A stretch of 64,000 nucleotides of DNA from Ectocarpus siliculosus (taxonomy: Eukaryota > Sar > Phaeophyceae > Ectocarpales > Ectocarpaceae). Of the stretch, positions 47,790 through 58,600 are shown in pieces; positions within the stretch are counted from its first letter, which is position 1, and each line of letters begins with the position of its first letter. The position numbers and the translations under genes were made by a program. The notes beneath the pieces are model-generated. The model saw only the letters and a program-made list of their open reading frames with translations. It did no database searches and had not been told where the DNA came from. The DNA lies in NCBI GenBank assembly GCA_000310025.1, contig FN649735.1, positions 1,221,338-1,285,337 on the forward strand. Reading direction: 5' to 3'.

Positions 47790-50335
47790 CCGTGTGTTCC
47801 TCCTCTCCACGCAGCTCTTAGGGTTCTGCTGCTTCACGACCACACAAGAACATATTTGTAGTCCTTCGGGTCCACGCGACGTTCCTTGACTTGACAAATA
47901 CAAATTCTTGCGATCTACGAAAGAGGGGAGAAAACTGAAGCAGCACCAAGCGTCAGTAAGACGGAAAATTCTCGATCACAGAACCCCCCCCCAGCAAATG
48001 AATTTAACACACGTTCTCGAAGGTGGTACAAATACACCTGCGTGCTTTTTTGTTGGCCGTAGACATTCTCTGACAGCAGTTACATTGGAGACTACTACAC
48101 ACGCCCCACCTTCAGAGCTCCCTTGTTCTTCAGGCTTAAGGCAACAACACGGTATTCCTATGTAGGCCAGCGAAGATTACATTAACAACGCATGTTTTAC
48201 CAATTCCGAAATTTATTTCCGGGCATGATGCGACCGACGTACAGGAACTGATTGCCGTGTTGAGAGGATCGTCGTGGCGAGCTCCTCGTGAGCAGATGAT
48301 CCGTCATGTCTGCTCGATCACACTACGCTCCTTCGAGTTGTATTTTCCACCGAGAAGAGTTGTTCTTGAATCTGCTTGAACTGCTCTGTTTCTCTAAACT
48401 TGTGATAGAGATTTTCCCTTAGCATGTTGCTGACTTGTTTCGTCGCTTTTTCCAGAAGGTGCTCTTTGTCATCCTGGAACCCGATGAAGCAGTAGAACGC
48501 ACCACGCGACGGGCAACGTCACAAGAAAACGGGCATTGCATTCCGAGCCAGGCGTGTTTCCTACCCAGGCGTTCGTTTTCGTTGCTGCTGGGTACACCTA
48601 GCTGCAGAGAGCACGACCCCCATCCTTCAGTTCCTATTGTCGAGAGAAAAAATCTGGTAAGTATTCTATTCCCCACTCCGAATCGATTGTATGAGGCAGG
48701 CCGTATTAGATAATCAACGAAGGGAACCAAACTGGCTGCAAGAATACTGGACTCACCAGATTGAGGCGTTCGAAGCTCGCACGGTCCACCTCCCTGAGAA
48801 TCTCGTTTCTGATTTTGCTCTCGATGTTCACTTCGAACGGAGAACCCTCCCGGATGTATTTGTCTACTATGGCGGCGAACTGCTCGAAATTGGGGTTGTG
48901 CTCGCACTCGTTGACAGCCACTGCTGCAGACTCAGGGTCCTTGCCAGCAGTAGAAAATTTGGACACGGCATGAAGAGCAGAGTTGAACTCGTCCGCGTCC
49001 ACCAGAAACATGAGCGACTGAGCATCGTGCAATGACCAGCGAATGCCAACAAACGTTGCGGCAGAGGGGAAAAATCTATCTTGGGGACATTGAGTGATTC
49101 CTAGGGATTGACATGTACTTGACCGACGTAGGTGGCTAGCCACACCCAGTTTCGTCCTTGGGGGCGTGATGGGCAGATTATTCCCTACAGAAAAATGAGC
49201 ATGAAGAGAACGCCGATGCAAGCTGTTTGTCACGCGGTTCACGGCATCTAGGCAAGATACTCACCTCGCTGCACAAGGCGTTGCGGCAGTACTCTTCAAA
49301 CGCCTGAGAATGGCAGAGACGCATTCGGTTGAGGCATGGGCGGATGGTGATGGACTTTGAGCGCACGGCCAAAGCAAGGGGATAATCGACCACGATCACA
49401 ATACGATTTCGCAGGGGACGGGGCAAATCGGGCTTGCGACAGTTTCGTTGTTGTTTGGCAATAAGTTCGGTGCGTATGTCTTGGCGGATCGCTGGCAGAC
49501 AGCGGCACTTGCAAACCATTGTCGGTAGGTTGCTGCGCACCGCACAAGCAGCGTCATGTACACGATAGGGTCCTTTGCAGCTCGGTGAGCCTTGGAAAGG
49601 TAGATACGAAAGGCATTTCTACCGGCTGACCCTAGGTATTTTGCTTAGATGGTGATGAGGAGGATTGCACGCAAGGGGAGGGTGCGTGCTTGTGCCGCAT
49701 CTCGAAACCAGAAGCTCAAGCAACAAATGGCGGTGTTACGTGACCTTCGATGTCCGTCTTCACCACAGTACGGAGTCTTTGGGAACCAATCAAAGTCCTA
49801 ACTGGCCGGGCACGGAAGCAGACCATCACAGTTTCGGCTACGTGCTTCGCATCGCTGCAGATGCAGTTGCTGCTGCTTCCGCTAGAACTTATCCGATGTT
49901 GACTCGAACCATTGGATACTCTTTTAACTCTACTGCGGCACTGCCAGGAATAATTTGCTACGACCAACTGCTGTGTCGTCCTCCGGCTAAGCTACAAGGG
50001 GATATCAGTGCTACATAGGTCTCAGTTTTAATATGCTCAGAAGGAAATCTCCTGCAGCACAAACCCGGGCTTCGTTCAGACAATAGACGCGAAGGCGCAG
50101 TCGAACACAAGTGGTAAAACATACCTGGAATAATGGTGGGAATTGGATGATAAGATCCAGCACGGTCCCACCCGCAGAGCTGGCGGACTGGGACCGCAAG
50201 GTGTAACTGGCCTCGACTGCAACTTTGCTTCTCTCGTGCTTCGTCCACGGGATGTACGGGAAGAGTGACGAGATGAAACTCATATTTTCCGTTGCCGACC
50301 CCCTCGATAATGCAGCCCTCACAGGTTGGATGTTG
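47790..50335. repeat. Segmental duplication, copy A
   Basis: This block, from the 3' flank of the 7TM-RGS gene through its exon 6, is colinear with 61,443-63,966. Shared landmarks include GAAGCAGCACCAAGCGTCAG in the flank, every RGS-domain exon, the intron sequences between them and GATATCAGTGCTACATAG. The offset is about 13.56 kb at the 3' end and 13.63 kb at exon 6, so intron lengths differ little. Copy A continues upstream; the corresponding part of copy B is beyond the window. Confidence 0.93.
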
Positions 50336-53300
50336 CTGGTGTGCACGAGCGAGACAAGGTTCATTGGTCATCGCCACGGCATGAGTAGTGGATGAAGAGT
50401 CGAACCTTGTACAGCAGTGGTCAATGTGTTGCCTTCTACAGGGCTTAGCCGTAACTCGTCGCACGGCAAGCTGGGCAAAGGGTACCTAGACAAACGAAAG
50501 TCGCCCACACGCAAGTCTAAACTATAAATACTGCAGGATCAGAGGCGGCTCGGATCCGACACAAAGCATTCGTGGTCGTTGGGCTCCCGAGCAAGAAGCT
50601 CTTGGGCCACTCTAGTGCAACATCGCGACTCACGTAAACCACAAGGAAGGTTGGAACCGGACGGCCATCCACAGGACCAGGACGTACTTGTCGGACTCCG
50701 TGGCAACGGTTACAGTCGCCATCACTTCGCAAAGATTATTGACGAGACAGAGGCAGCGAGGAAAACCGATGAAATAATGCATTCTTGCAATTCTTGGTGT
50801 TATGTAGCAGGGAAGACATCAAGAAGGCACTAGCCCAAACAGGGTGACAAAGGAGGTCACGTCAGACAGGAACGACACACCACAGTAAGATGAGAAAAAA
50901 GTAGGAGGGGGAGATTAGATCATCGAACGTGATACATGAGACGAACGCCGAATGCGACCCGCACCGTAGCGCAATTGACGTTCAACCAACAGTTCAAAAG
51001 ATGGAAACGTCCACGCTGTATGTCGTTGAACTACGCCGAAGCCAATATTCGCCAAAGAGAAGCATTGAGAAATACCCAGACTCGTTGGGTGTGACGGACA
51101 ATACTCTCGTTGTGGGGAGGTTATAGTGGACGTCATTGAGCCTCACCAGTATTTGTGCATCCAGTGCCTCACCAGTATCTGTGTATACAATGACTACTTC
51201 CCACCAAACAGCTTGCGATTGTCCACCGGTAGACAGATCTTTCACCGCGTGGTGCACTCTGCGTCCAAAGGTTTGTTGCTAGCCTCTAGTGGTGATCTTC
51301 TCACAAGTGAATTTCAAAATAGGGGATGTGGTGGGAAAGGGACGGAAGGCACATCGGGAACTCACCAAGCGCTGCCATCGCGAAGACGCCCACTTTTTGA
51401 ATTTCAAGTGACATGTCGAAAATATCTTTAGTCTTCCTCAGTTTGCCGAATAGCGCGAACGATGCGCCTAAAGTGAGGAGGGTGTCCGCTACGACCACCC
51501 CGAGTGTGAAGTAGGCTATCCTGTGGTGGCACAGGGCAAGGACCAACATTCGCCAGCATGAGGGAGCCGGTCGCTGAATGGTGATGGGTGACTTTGAGGG
51601 TTGAGGCTCACAAATTGTCAGCTGAAGGTGTCCTTAACAATGATGTGTCCTTGGCTGGCACCAACTCGGAATCCACGCTACGGGGCCAGGAGGTACATGT
51701 TGTCCGGTTAATCCTGGTGTCAAAAGTGCGTACATACGCGAGGTTTCATATAGTCTATCTCCACATCAACCAGAGCATGTCATATCGTGACAGCCCGGCA
51801 TCCCTATGCACAACCTTGACGTTGCCCACGTTGTTCTACAGCATATAACTACTCAACCAAGAAGTAGCCCAATCGGGAATATGTTGTTTATATGTTGGTC
51901 GGATACATGTTGAGTAGCGCCCGTCAGATGTATTGCTTGCCTTTTTACCCCAACTATCCCGGTGGCAGACCAGATCACGATCTCGAGAACAGCAAGGGAA
52001 ACAAGCGATGTCCGGACCATCAAGGATTCCTTGACAAGTTTCCCGAAGCGCCCGCGCATAGCAGGATTGTACATGACAAGCAGCCGGAAGCCTCTCATGA
52101 CGTACACCCCGGTGTAAGTCGTGAGCAACATTGGCGCCAAGACAAGGTCAACCGCTGAGGCGTCCGGGCTAATCTTCAGGATGAAGCGGTAGATGGAGAC
52201 GGTTATCATTAAAACACCGGAGCAGCCCGACAATGTAGCTAGGACAGGTGACCTGGGAAAGAGGGGACATGTTGTGCGGTTGTTGGACAAAACAGTCAAT
52301 AGTAGAACGAACTACAGTAGTCAATTAGTCGGACACATAGACCTACAGTACAGCAGTGGGGCCGCATCTACACTTTTGAGTATTCTTCCAGCGACATTGT
52401 TTGCGTAATTTGGTCCTTCACCTGGCTACGTATGTATCTATAGACCACAGTCGGATTTGACAAGGGCGGTCCACCCTCTTATATCGGAGCCCCTCGTTAT
52501 ATTGGTGTAAGAGGGTACCCTCTTACTTGGGGGCACTCTATTGTACGGTACCCTCATACAAAGGGGGAGATCGGGAATAGCGAGAAACACAGGCACTTTG
52601 ACTACAGCACAGCTCACCAGTATGCCTTGTATATGTGAAAGCATGTATGTGTGGTGGACTGTAGAGCACGTGTGGTGGGCTGAATGCCCGAATTGGCATG
52701 TCAAAAGCAAGCCGGGTGATTGTGATCGTATCGGCAACGCTTTCCGTTTTGTGTTAAGTTGTTCATGGAGTTGGAACTGTTGGAGAATAATTGCCTCTCA
52801 GCCAAGTTGACGCAGCCATTGATACTAGGAGATAAAGTACATGTTCATGCATCATTGCAAGATTTTTTTAATTCATACAGAGTCGAACAACATGCTACAA
52901 TTCTTCGACACCTCTCCGACCATGAGAAATTTCATGTACACAGGCTACAAGTAAGTGTTGTATGCACCAACGAACGGTCTACCTCCTCCTGGCCCCTGGC
53001 GCACGCCATACATACACACATTGCCCACATTTAAAGAGGAGGGCTCCCTAACGTCTGTCTGCGGTGCAGGTTTTGAACCGTATGCTGAAAGGAACGAAAT
53101 TCTAGCAGTTGCACAAACAGCCCCCGGCTTCTACTTGGCGCCGCGATGTGTGTGTTTCCGTGTGTGTTTTACGTTATCTTTATTGTTAGCATTGACCTCG
53201 CTAACCAGTTAACCAATGAAAACACGTCAGTCTCAGTGCCCATGAACACAGAAAGTGCTTCAAAGGCCACGACCTGGGACCCCATGAGGGGGCACCATGG

Positions 53301-54770
53301 GGGAGGCTAAGCTACTCTCCAGATGAAAGATAGAGACGATAGTAATAGAAGAAAACCTCTTTACCCAAGGCTGCCATTTCGCACACGTCTTCGTTTCGGA
53401 GTGCTGCCATCATCTTTGCATCATCCTCCTTGCATTTGCCACCAGTTTCAGCAAAATACCATTATTCTTTGGCAGCTCCTCTCTGGTCTATTCCTCCTGC
53501 GGCGTTTTGTTTGTGTGTGAGTGAAAGGCCGGGGGAGCCACACACCGGCGACAGTCCCTAACTTACAAGCCCTGCGATAAACCCCCTCAATTGTGGGGTG
53601 ACCCCACAATAAAGGGTCCGGTCTATGTATATGGGTAACCCTACTCACTTGTAGCGGGTCGAGTCCGTGACAACCGATTTCGACCCTCTTGTAACGGAGC
53701 CAAGACTGTACCTATTCTTACTAACCAAACAACAAAATGGTAAGACTCAGGGTGGCACGTCAACGGTGCACAAACCAAATCTGCAACACAGCTGAAAGTC
53801 GCGATATCTTTTCGTCTACAACAATTACATCTATGTACCTGAGCTATGGGGTATGATCTTCTTTATGTACTTCTATATGCCAACCACCCCCGAGCCTTTG
53901 TTCCACCTGTCTGGCAACAACCAAAGCGATGTTCATCGACTGCAGCGCTGGGTCCGAAAGCTCACAACCCACCGGATGTGAGTCCCGCTGGCAGGAATTG
54001 CCGCCTTACCTTACGGCAACTTGGAATTCGTGGCGCATGCCCCACATCTGGGCAATGTGACTGAGGCAGACGAGGGAGTACATCGTTCCACCTGCCAAGA
54101 CGATCGCATCGAGAGCAAAGACCATCATGATCACTGAGGGCGGCGATCGGTGTGTGTAGACGTTGTTAAGGACAGGTCAAGGCGCTCGTTCCTCGTCCCG
54201 ACCAGCTGGTACCACACCGACAAACAACCGAATCGGTACAAACATGTCCCGCGAACCGGGAACCGTGCGCATACGTAACGCCAGACAGCAAAGAACACAA
54301 ACCTCCAAACACCAACCGGAACAATCCTGGAGCGCGAACTGCCGTCGTAATAGGAGATTTTATTATTCCTTAATAGGAGATGCGAACATGTACCTACGTA
54401 CACAACGTGTATTGCGCCGCATTTCTGACAGTCCCTTTCACCCCGCTTGACCATGCTACCATGCCAATTTCGGGCGGGCTCGTGGAGTCTCTCCCGTGGA
54501 GAAACTCGAGCTTGAACTTACTCACATGAGAGAAAAGAGTTATCTCCTTCTCTCAGTGGTCATGGCGGCAGCTACGGAGGTCTGGTTGCGCGAAGACTAC
54601 GCGAGACAAGTGCACTGCTGCTTGACTTCAAAGACGTTGACGAGCAGTCTGGGAAGCGCTAAGGACTCACCACACTCGAGCTTCCCTTTTTGTCCCGTCA
54701 GCCGGCGGCACTCCGACTCGCCGGCATGTGCGAACGCATATCCTGCTGTTGGAATTGAGCATATTGTCAT
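48318..54770 (-). CDS. 7TM-RGS protein (seven-transmembrane receptor-like with RGS domain), 497 aa
   Basis: RGS domains accelerate GTP hydrolysis by G-alpha subunits; in plants the same fusion (AtRGS1 type) acts at the plasma membrane. Nine exons join in phase: 54770-54671, 54133-54010, 52252-51949, 51573-51366, 50724-50634, 50335-50125, 49303-49265, 49017-48757 and 48473-48318 (TGA at 48320). Seven hydrophobic segments occur at about residues 35-63, 76-99, 107-137, 156-176, 194-220, 236-256 and 259-275. After TM5 comes FGKLRKTKDIF, resembling the plant family. The RGS domain (~335-485) includes AFEEYCRNALCSE, SLMFLVDADEFNSALH and IVDKYIREGSPFEVNIESK, the latter containing the conserved EVNI/ESK G-alpha-contact region. 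The seventh exon is only 39 bp. The start ATG is the first in its frame after an upstream stop, but an additional 5' exon with a signal peptide is possible. All nine exons are open. Confidence 0.9.
52473..52525. repeat. Nested inverted repeats in a 7TM-RGS intron
   Basis: A perfect 18-bp palindrome TAAGAGGGTACCCTCTTA lies at 52508-52525. ACCCTCTTA at 52473-52481 pairs with TAAGAGGGT of the same block. A related CCCTCTTGTAACGGAGCC string recurs at ~53,684, matching CCCTCTTATATCGGAGCC at ~52,474. Confidence 0.7.
53590..53610. repeat. Perfect 10-bp-arm palindrome
   Basis: ATTGTGGGGT, one G, ACCCCACAAT. It lies in the second intron of the 7TM-RGS gene; function is unknown. Confidence 0.85.
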
Positions 54771-55221
54771 GTACCACCGACCGGGTAGGCGCCACACGGC
54801 TGCAAGGCCTGAAGCTTGAACTCGCTACCGCAGTAGTATAATAGTGTACCGACGGAAACGCCCCGTTTCGGAGCCAAACAGTTGCCTACATGTATCTTGC
54901 CACCAAAGGAGATGCTTTGAGATCATTGGCGTTATGAATAGCTTACGATATTCTCGATGGCAAGCGGGAGATGGTGTGCAAAACGGAGAGCGGTGTAGGG
55001 GGGGGGCGGGTAGACGAGTGACTTGACTTGGAGCGCGCCCCATCACCCCATCATCGCGTCGTGCGGGAAGGCAGGGATTAGGGTTGAACGCGAAACACAG
55101 CTCAGCGAGCGGTCGATCCTACACCAAAGTCTAGATGGGTATGTTGTATCCTGTGCCCGACGGTGGCAACAAAATTAGCTTGAGTTTGACGTTCGTTTGC
55201 GGGTCCGTACTGCTGTGCTAT
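54771..55221. other. Upstream flank of the 7TM-RGS gene
   Basis: Presumed promoter or 5' exon region. A poly-G/C stretch occurs near 55,000-55,010. No TATA box or other element could be assigned. Confidence 0.35.

Positions 55222-55252
<31 letters not shown>
55222..55252. repeat. (GCT)n microsatellite
   Basis: About ten GCT trinucleotides, 40 bp before a short telomere-like array. Confidence 0.93.
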
Positions 55253-55253
<1 letters not shown>

Positions 55254-55291
55254 ACGATACGGCTTCCGTGGGACCATCTTCGCTCGATCCG

Positions 55292-55309
55292 TAACCCTAA
55301 CCCTAACCC
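55292..55309. repeat. Short interstitial telomere-like array
   Basis: Three perfect TAACCC units (18 bp). TTAGGG-type repeats are the telomere sequence of brown algae and many other eukaryotes. The array is far too short to be a functional telomere. Confidence 0.85.
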
Positions 55310-56090
55310 AACTTCTCCGATTGCATGCTTTATCCATCATTTTTACACTTAATCGGAAAACCTCCTAAGGCTACTGCTTCGTGTTGGAGAAGGTGATATC
55401 GCAAAAAGAAGGCCGTTGCTGTGGCCTCCTGCTGTATCAAGCGTGCTACCCCAGCTGCGCTTGCGGCAGGTCTGCAATATGTTGCTAGATTCGGGCGAGG
55501 GCAGGTATGTGGAGCTTTGATGTCATGTTTGTTTTGGTTCGGCGTGATGGGTGACAAGTTCCGGCCGTCGCCGGGTGTCCAGATCTGGCGTGTAGCAGCG
55601 AGAGCTGCGGCACGCCACCCAGGGCCTGGAGAGGCGCTATCGTGGAATCTGGGAAACAGGAGCGCACCAACAAGAGGAGGCAAATACCACGCCGAACGTT
55701 GTCACGGCTGCCGCGCATGGCGAAAAAGGTACGATAAGGTGAGCGGCTATTCCTCGTGCTGTACTTGTCCGTGGGTTGAGGAGAAAGGGTAAAGTATCGA
55801 AAATCAAAATTACAGGAGCCATCTTCAGTAGAACTATGTATGACAAACGAAGAACGGGGCTTTCGAGCCTAGGTATTGGGGCTCACACGCTCGCCGTGAT
55901 TGTGGTGCTTAGCTTGTAAAGTTGCTACGAAAAGAATCCATCCAAAATAAGTCCCACAGTGGATATCTGCGACAGTGTACCAACACGGTTGCACTTGTAC
56001 TTGTGTAAACAGTAGGTTCTGTCGTACAACCGCCTGTCGGTCGTAAGTCGGTCGTAATATATCCAATTGTTAGCAATTTGGTTGATTTCA
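55310..56090. other. No gene recognised
   Basis: A 123-codon plus-strand frame (55421-55792) has a Cys-rich end (RCHGCRAWRKRY ... SSCCTC) but no recognisable domain or splice partners. Confidence 0.3.
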
Positions 56091-56372
56091 ACGCAGCTTG
56101 TTGCCTCAGGCAACCGTGGTGGTCCTCTACAAGAGATTTTCGGTAATTGGGACGGTGCGTATCGACGACGGTTTTGTCATGACGAAAGCGGTACGCCAAA
56201 GACGGACAACCATCGCCGAGTCTACTCAATCTGACGTTGGGAATACCAAAAAGAGTCATCAACGCTCACTGCGTGGCCAAAACAACCGCGACGGCCAAAC
56301 CCTGCTGAGGAGCACTGCACTATACACCGCTCATCCCGGCTTAAAGCAAACCAGGCGTCCGCTCGTCGTGTT

Positions 56373-56402
56373 CCTCTACGAGACCGATACAGTCTATAGA
56401 GG
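56373..56402. repeat. 30-bp near-palindrome, copy 1
   Basis: Starts CCTCTACGAGACCG and ends TCTATAGAGG. It is a member of a three-copy family with consensus half-site CCTCTAAGAGACCG, and lies at the outer end of the left repeat arm. Confidence 0.8.
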
Positions 56403-57598
56403 TCTCACAGAACGGTAAAGAACATGTTGAAAAACACGTGAATGATCGCGTTCACTCCGAAGCTCCGAACCACGCCCTATTTTGAGCCGAAAGCCCGAGG
56501 CGCGAGGAATGAGACCATGGGCCGTCCTGCACTACTTTCGACGCCCTCAGAAAGTTTTTGCTTCTTTGGTGCCTCCTGCTTTAACGTCTTGCTGTGTCGG
56601 TGACCGACCTTCTCCAACACGAAACACGAGCCTGCAGCAGGTGCTTCCGGCACCAAATTGCTCCCATCTCGACGAAGTTGTGCCTAAACGTTGCGTATCC
56701 TCCACCAAATTGAAGCCCCGGCCAGTCTTCAGCTGGATTGACAACCCCTTCCACGCTGGAATGACTGTGCGTCTACCAATTTTGCCTGCAAACGAGAGGT
56801 TCGGCAAACCGCTGCAACCTCCCGACGCGGAAGTATGTTCCGCCGCATTTCGCACGCACATCAAACAACTTAACAACTTGATGATGATTGATGATTGTAT
56901 GACTCTCTTGATGTCGTCGGAACACATCCATCCATCCATGCATTCATCGTACACTTAATTCCGATCCTGACCGATTTACGCGTGCGTATAGTTGCCTACC
57001 TGCCATCAAGTTCCAATCTACAACGGGATTACCCACTTCGAGGCCGGGATTAGCCTGCCAACGACAGACCTGTACCTGCCCTGCGGAGGCTACTTGTTCC
57101 ACCGCGTGTCGTGGTTGCATGCATACATATACGAGTACTTTTCTCGTCTGTGCTCTCCGCATCATATTGAGCATTGGTATCGCAGCTTTCCTAGGGCAAC
57201 CGTGCTGGTCGTCTAAGAGGTTTTCGTGTCTTTTTAAGGTGGTGTAGAGAGCAGTGAAGAGATGAAGATTCGCACAAAAAGAATTTGTAGTGTGATAAAT
57301 CTTGCATCCTTAGGACGACGGTCAGGGCAAGAAAAAAGCGGTTAGTATAGTTTAGATGGACAATGCCTAATACTCAGTCTGATGTAGAGGGACCAGGCGA
57401 GGTTAAGACTTTCTGTGTTGCGTGCAATACTACGCGAATTAAGTTGTTACGAAATTGGAGAAAACAGCTGTGACAACCCGCATGCCTTGGACTGAGAGAA
57501 CGCGTGTTTTCGCGTATCCAGAATGAACGAAACACTGTTCGGGAAGAGATACACACAAGCACGCCTGCACAAATCGCTCCTTCCATCCCTCTATGCGC

Positions 57599-57682
57599 CC
57601 GCGTATGTACAAGAACAAACAATGTTTCCCTCGAAGCGCGGGGTATGTACAAAAACAAAATAATGTTTCCCTCCAAACGCGG
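57599..57682. repeat. Two-unit tandem repeat of ~42 bp
   Basis: GTATGTACAAGAACAAACAA and GTATGTACAAAAACAAAATA are each followed by TGTTTCCCTC and an A/G-C-GCG end. Confidence 0.8.
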
Positions 57683-58205
57683 CGAATAGTCTATCGCGGT
57701 GCACACGTGTCGAGATCAAGATAACTACAATGGATTGGTGATGTATTTGTTCCGCAATATTTTGCGCGCGTTCAAAAATTATTTTGAAACCGTCGTATTG
57801 CGGGGAATATATTACTTCCTCGTTCGGGAGGTTGCAGCGACGTGGCCCGGACCTCTCGGTGGCAGGCAAAATTGGTAGTTACACAGCTCCAGCGTCGAAG
57901 GACTTGTCAATCCAGCTGTAGATCGGACGGGGCTTCAATTTGGTGGAGGGTAGGCAACGTATAGGCACAAATCGATCGAGATGGGAGCAATTTGGTGTCG
58001 GCTGCACCTGCTGCATGCTCGTGTTTCGTGCTTGAGAGTGCCCGTCACCGACACAGCCAACCGTCAACGCACAAGGCACCAATCAAGTTGAAACTTGCAG
58101 AGGGCTTCTAAAGCCGTGCAGGACGGCCGATGGGGGGATTTCTCGCGTCTCGTGCGTTCGGGTCAAAAAAAGTGCGTGGTTCAGGCCTTCGCACTGAAAG
58201 CGAAC

Positions 58206-58231
58206 ATTCATTCATTCATTCATTCATTCAC
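58206..58231. repeat. (CATT)n microsatellite
   Basis: Five to six CATT/TTCA units inside the right repeat arm; absent from the left arm, so it expanded after duplication. Confidence 0.92.
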
Positions 58232-58255
58232 ATTTTGTTTTCCCGTTGTGTGAGA

Positions 58256-58285
58256 CCTCTAGAGACCGTATCGGTCTCTTAGAGG
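58256..58285. repeat. 30-bp near-palindrome, copy 2
   Basis: CCTCTAGAGACCG at the left and CGGTCTCTTAGAGG at the right, the best-paired of the three copies, at the outer end of the right repeat arm. Confidence 0.85.
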
Positions 58286-58551
58286 AATGAGCCGATGGCT
58301 CTCCGTCGGTGCCTATCGCTTTCTTCCTGACAAGAACGTCGTCGTAAGGATACAACAAGATTTGAAGAACGCATCACCTATTGCACACAGGTTGACACAG
58401 GTATTGGTTGGTTGTGTGCGAATCTTCATCTCGTCTGTGCTCTGTACACCACCTTGAGTCACCTGGTTGGCGCATAGGTGCCCGAACAAAGCTGAAACTT
58501 GCTGAAGATGTGCAATGTAGTGTCAGACGGCCGACGGGGCCACTTCTCGCA

Positions 58552-58581
58552 CCTCTAAAGACCGTAACGGTTTCCTAGAGG
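58552..58581. repeat. 30-bp near-palindrome, copy 3
   Basis: CCTCTAAAGACCG at the left and CGGTTTCCTAGAGG at the right. It follows GACGGCCGACGGGGCCACTT, a string shared with the repeat arms. Confidence 0.8.
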
Positions 58582-58600
58582 AAGCATTAACTATTCGCTA

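Larger units (their letters stand above)
56091..58600. repeat. Cluster of diverged inverted and tandem repeats
   Basis: The arm 56,373-56,770 is matched in reverse complement by 57,880-58,285. Shared strings include ACCAAATTGCTCCCATCTCG, CCACCAAATTGAAGCCCCG and CAGCTGGATTGACAA. The block 57,232-57,345 (GAGATGAAGATTCGCACA) is matched in reverse complement by ~58,317-58,460. A truncated third copy of the arm end lies at 58,490-58,581. GGCAACCGTG-TGGTC-TCTA repeats at ~56,107 and ~57,193. The order suggests two or more copies of one unknown repeat unit in opposite orientation. Open frames of 135-158 codons lie in the arms, but the second arm does not keep the longer frames open, so no protein is claimed. 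Confidence 0.75.

Noticed and set aside
48473-48520. A coding extension (FYCFIGF) before the last exon of the 7TM-RGS gene
   Set aside because: The frame meets a stop just upstream and no earlier acceptor exists; the stretch is better read as the polypyrimidine tract before TTCCAG. The base missing here in copy B is therefore intronic and not counted as a lesion.
52759-53034. Plus-strand frame with a consensus GTAAGT donor
   Set aside because: No partner exon, no domain, and it lies antisense within an intron of the 7TM-RGS gene.
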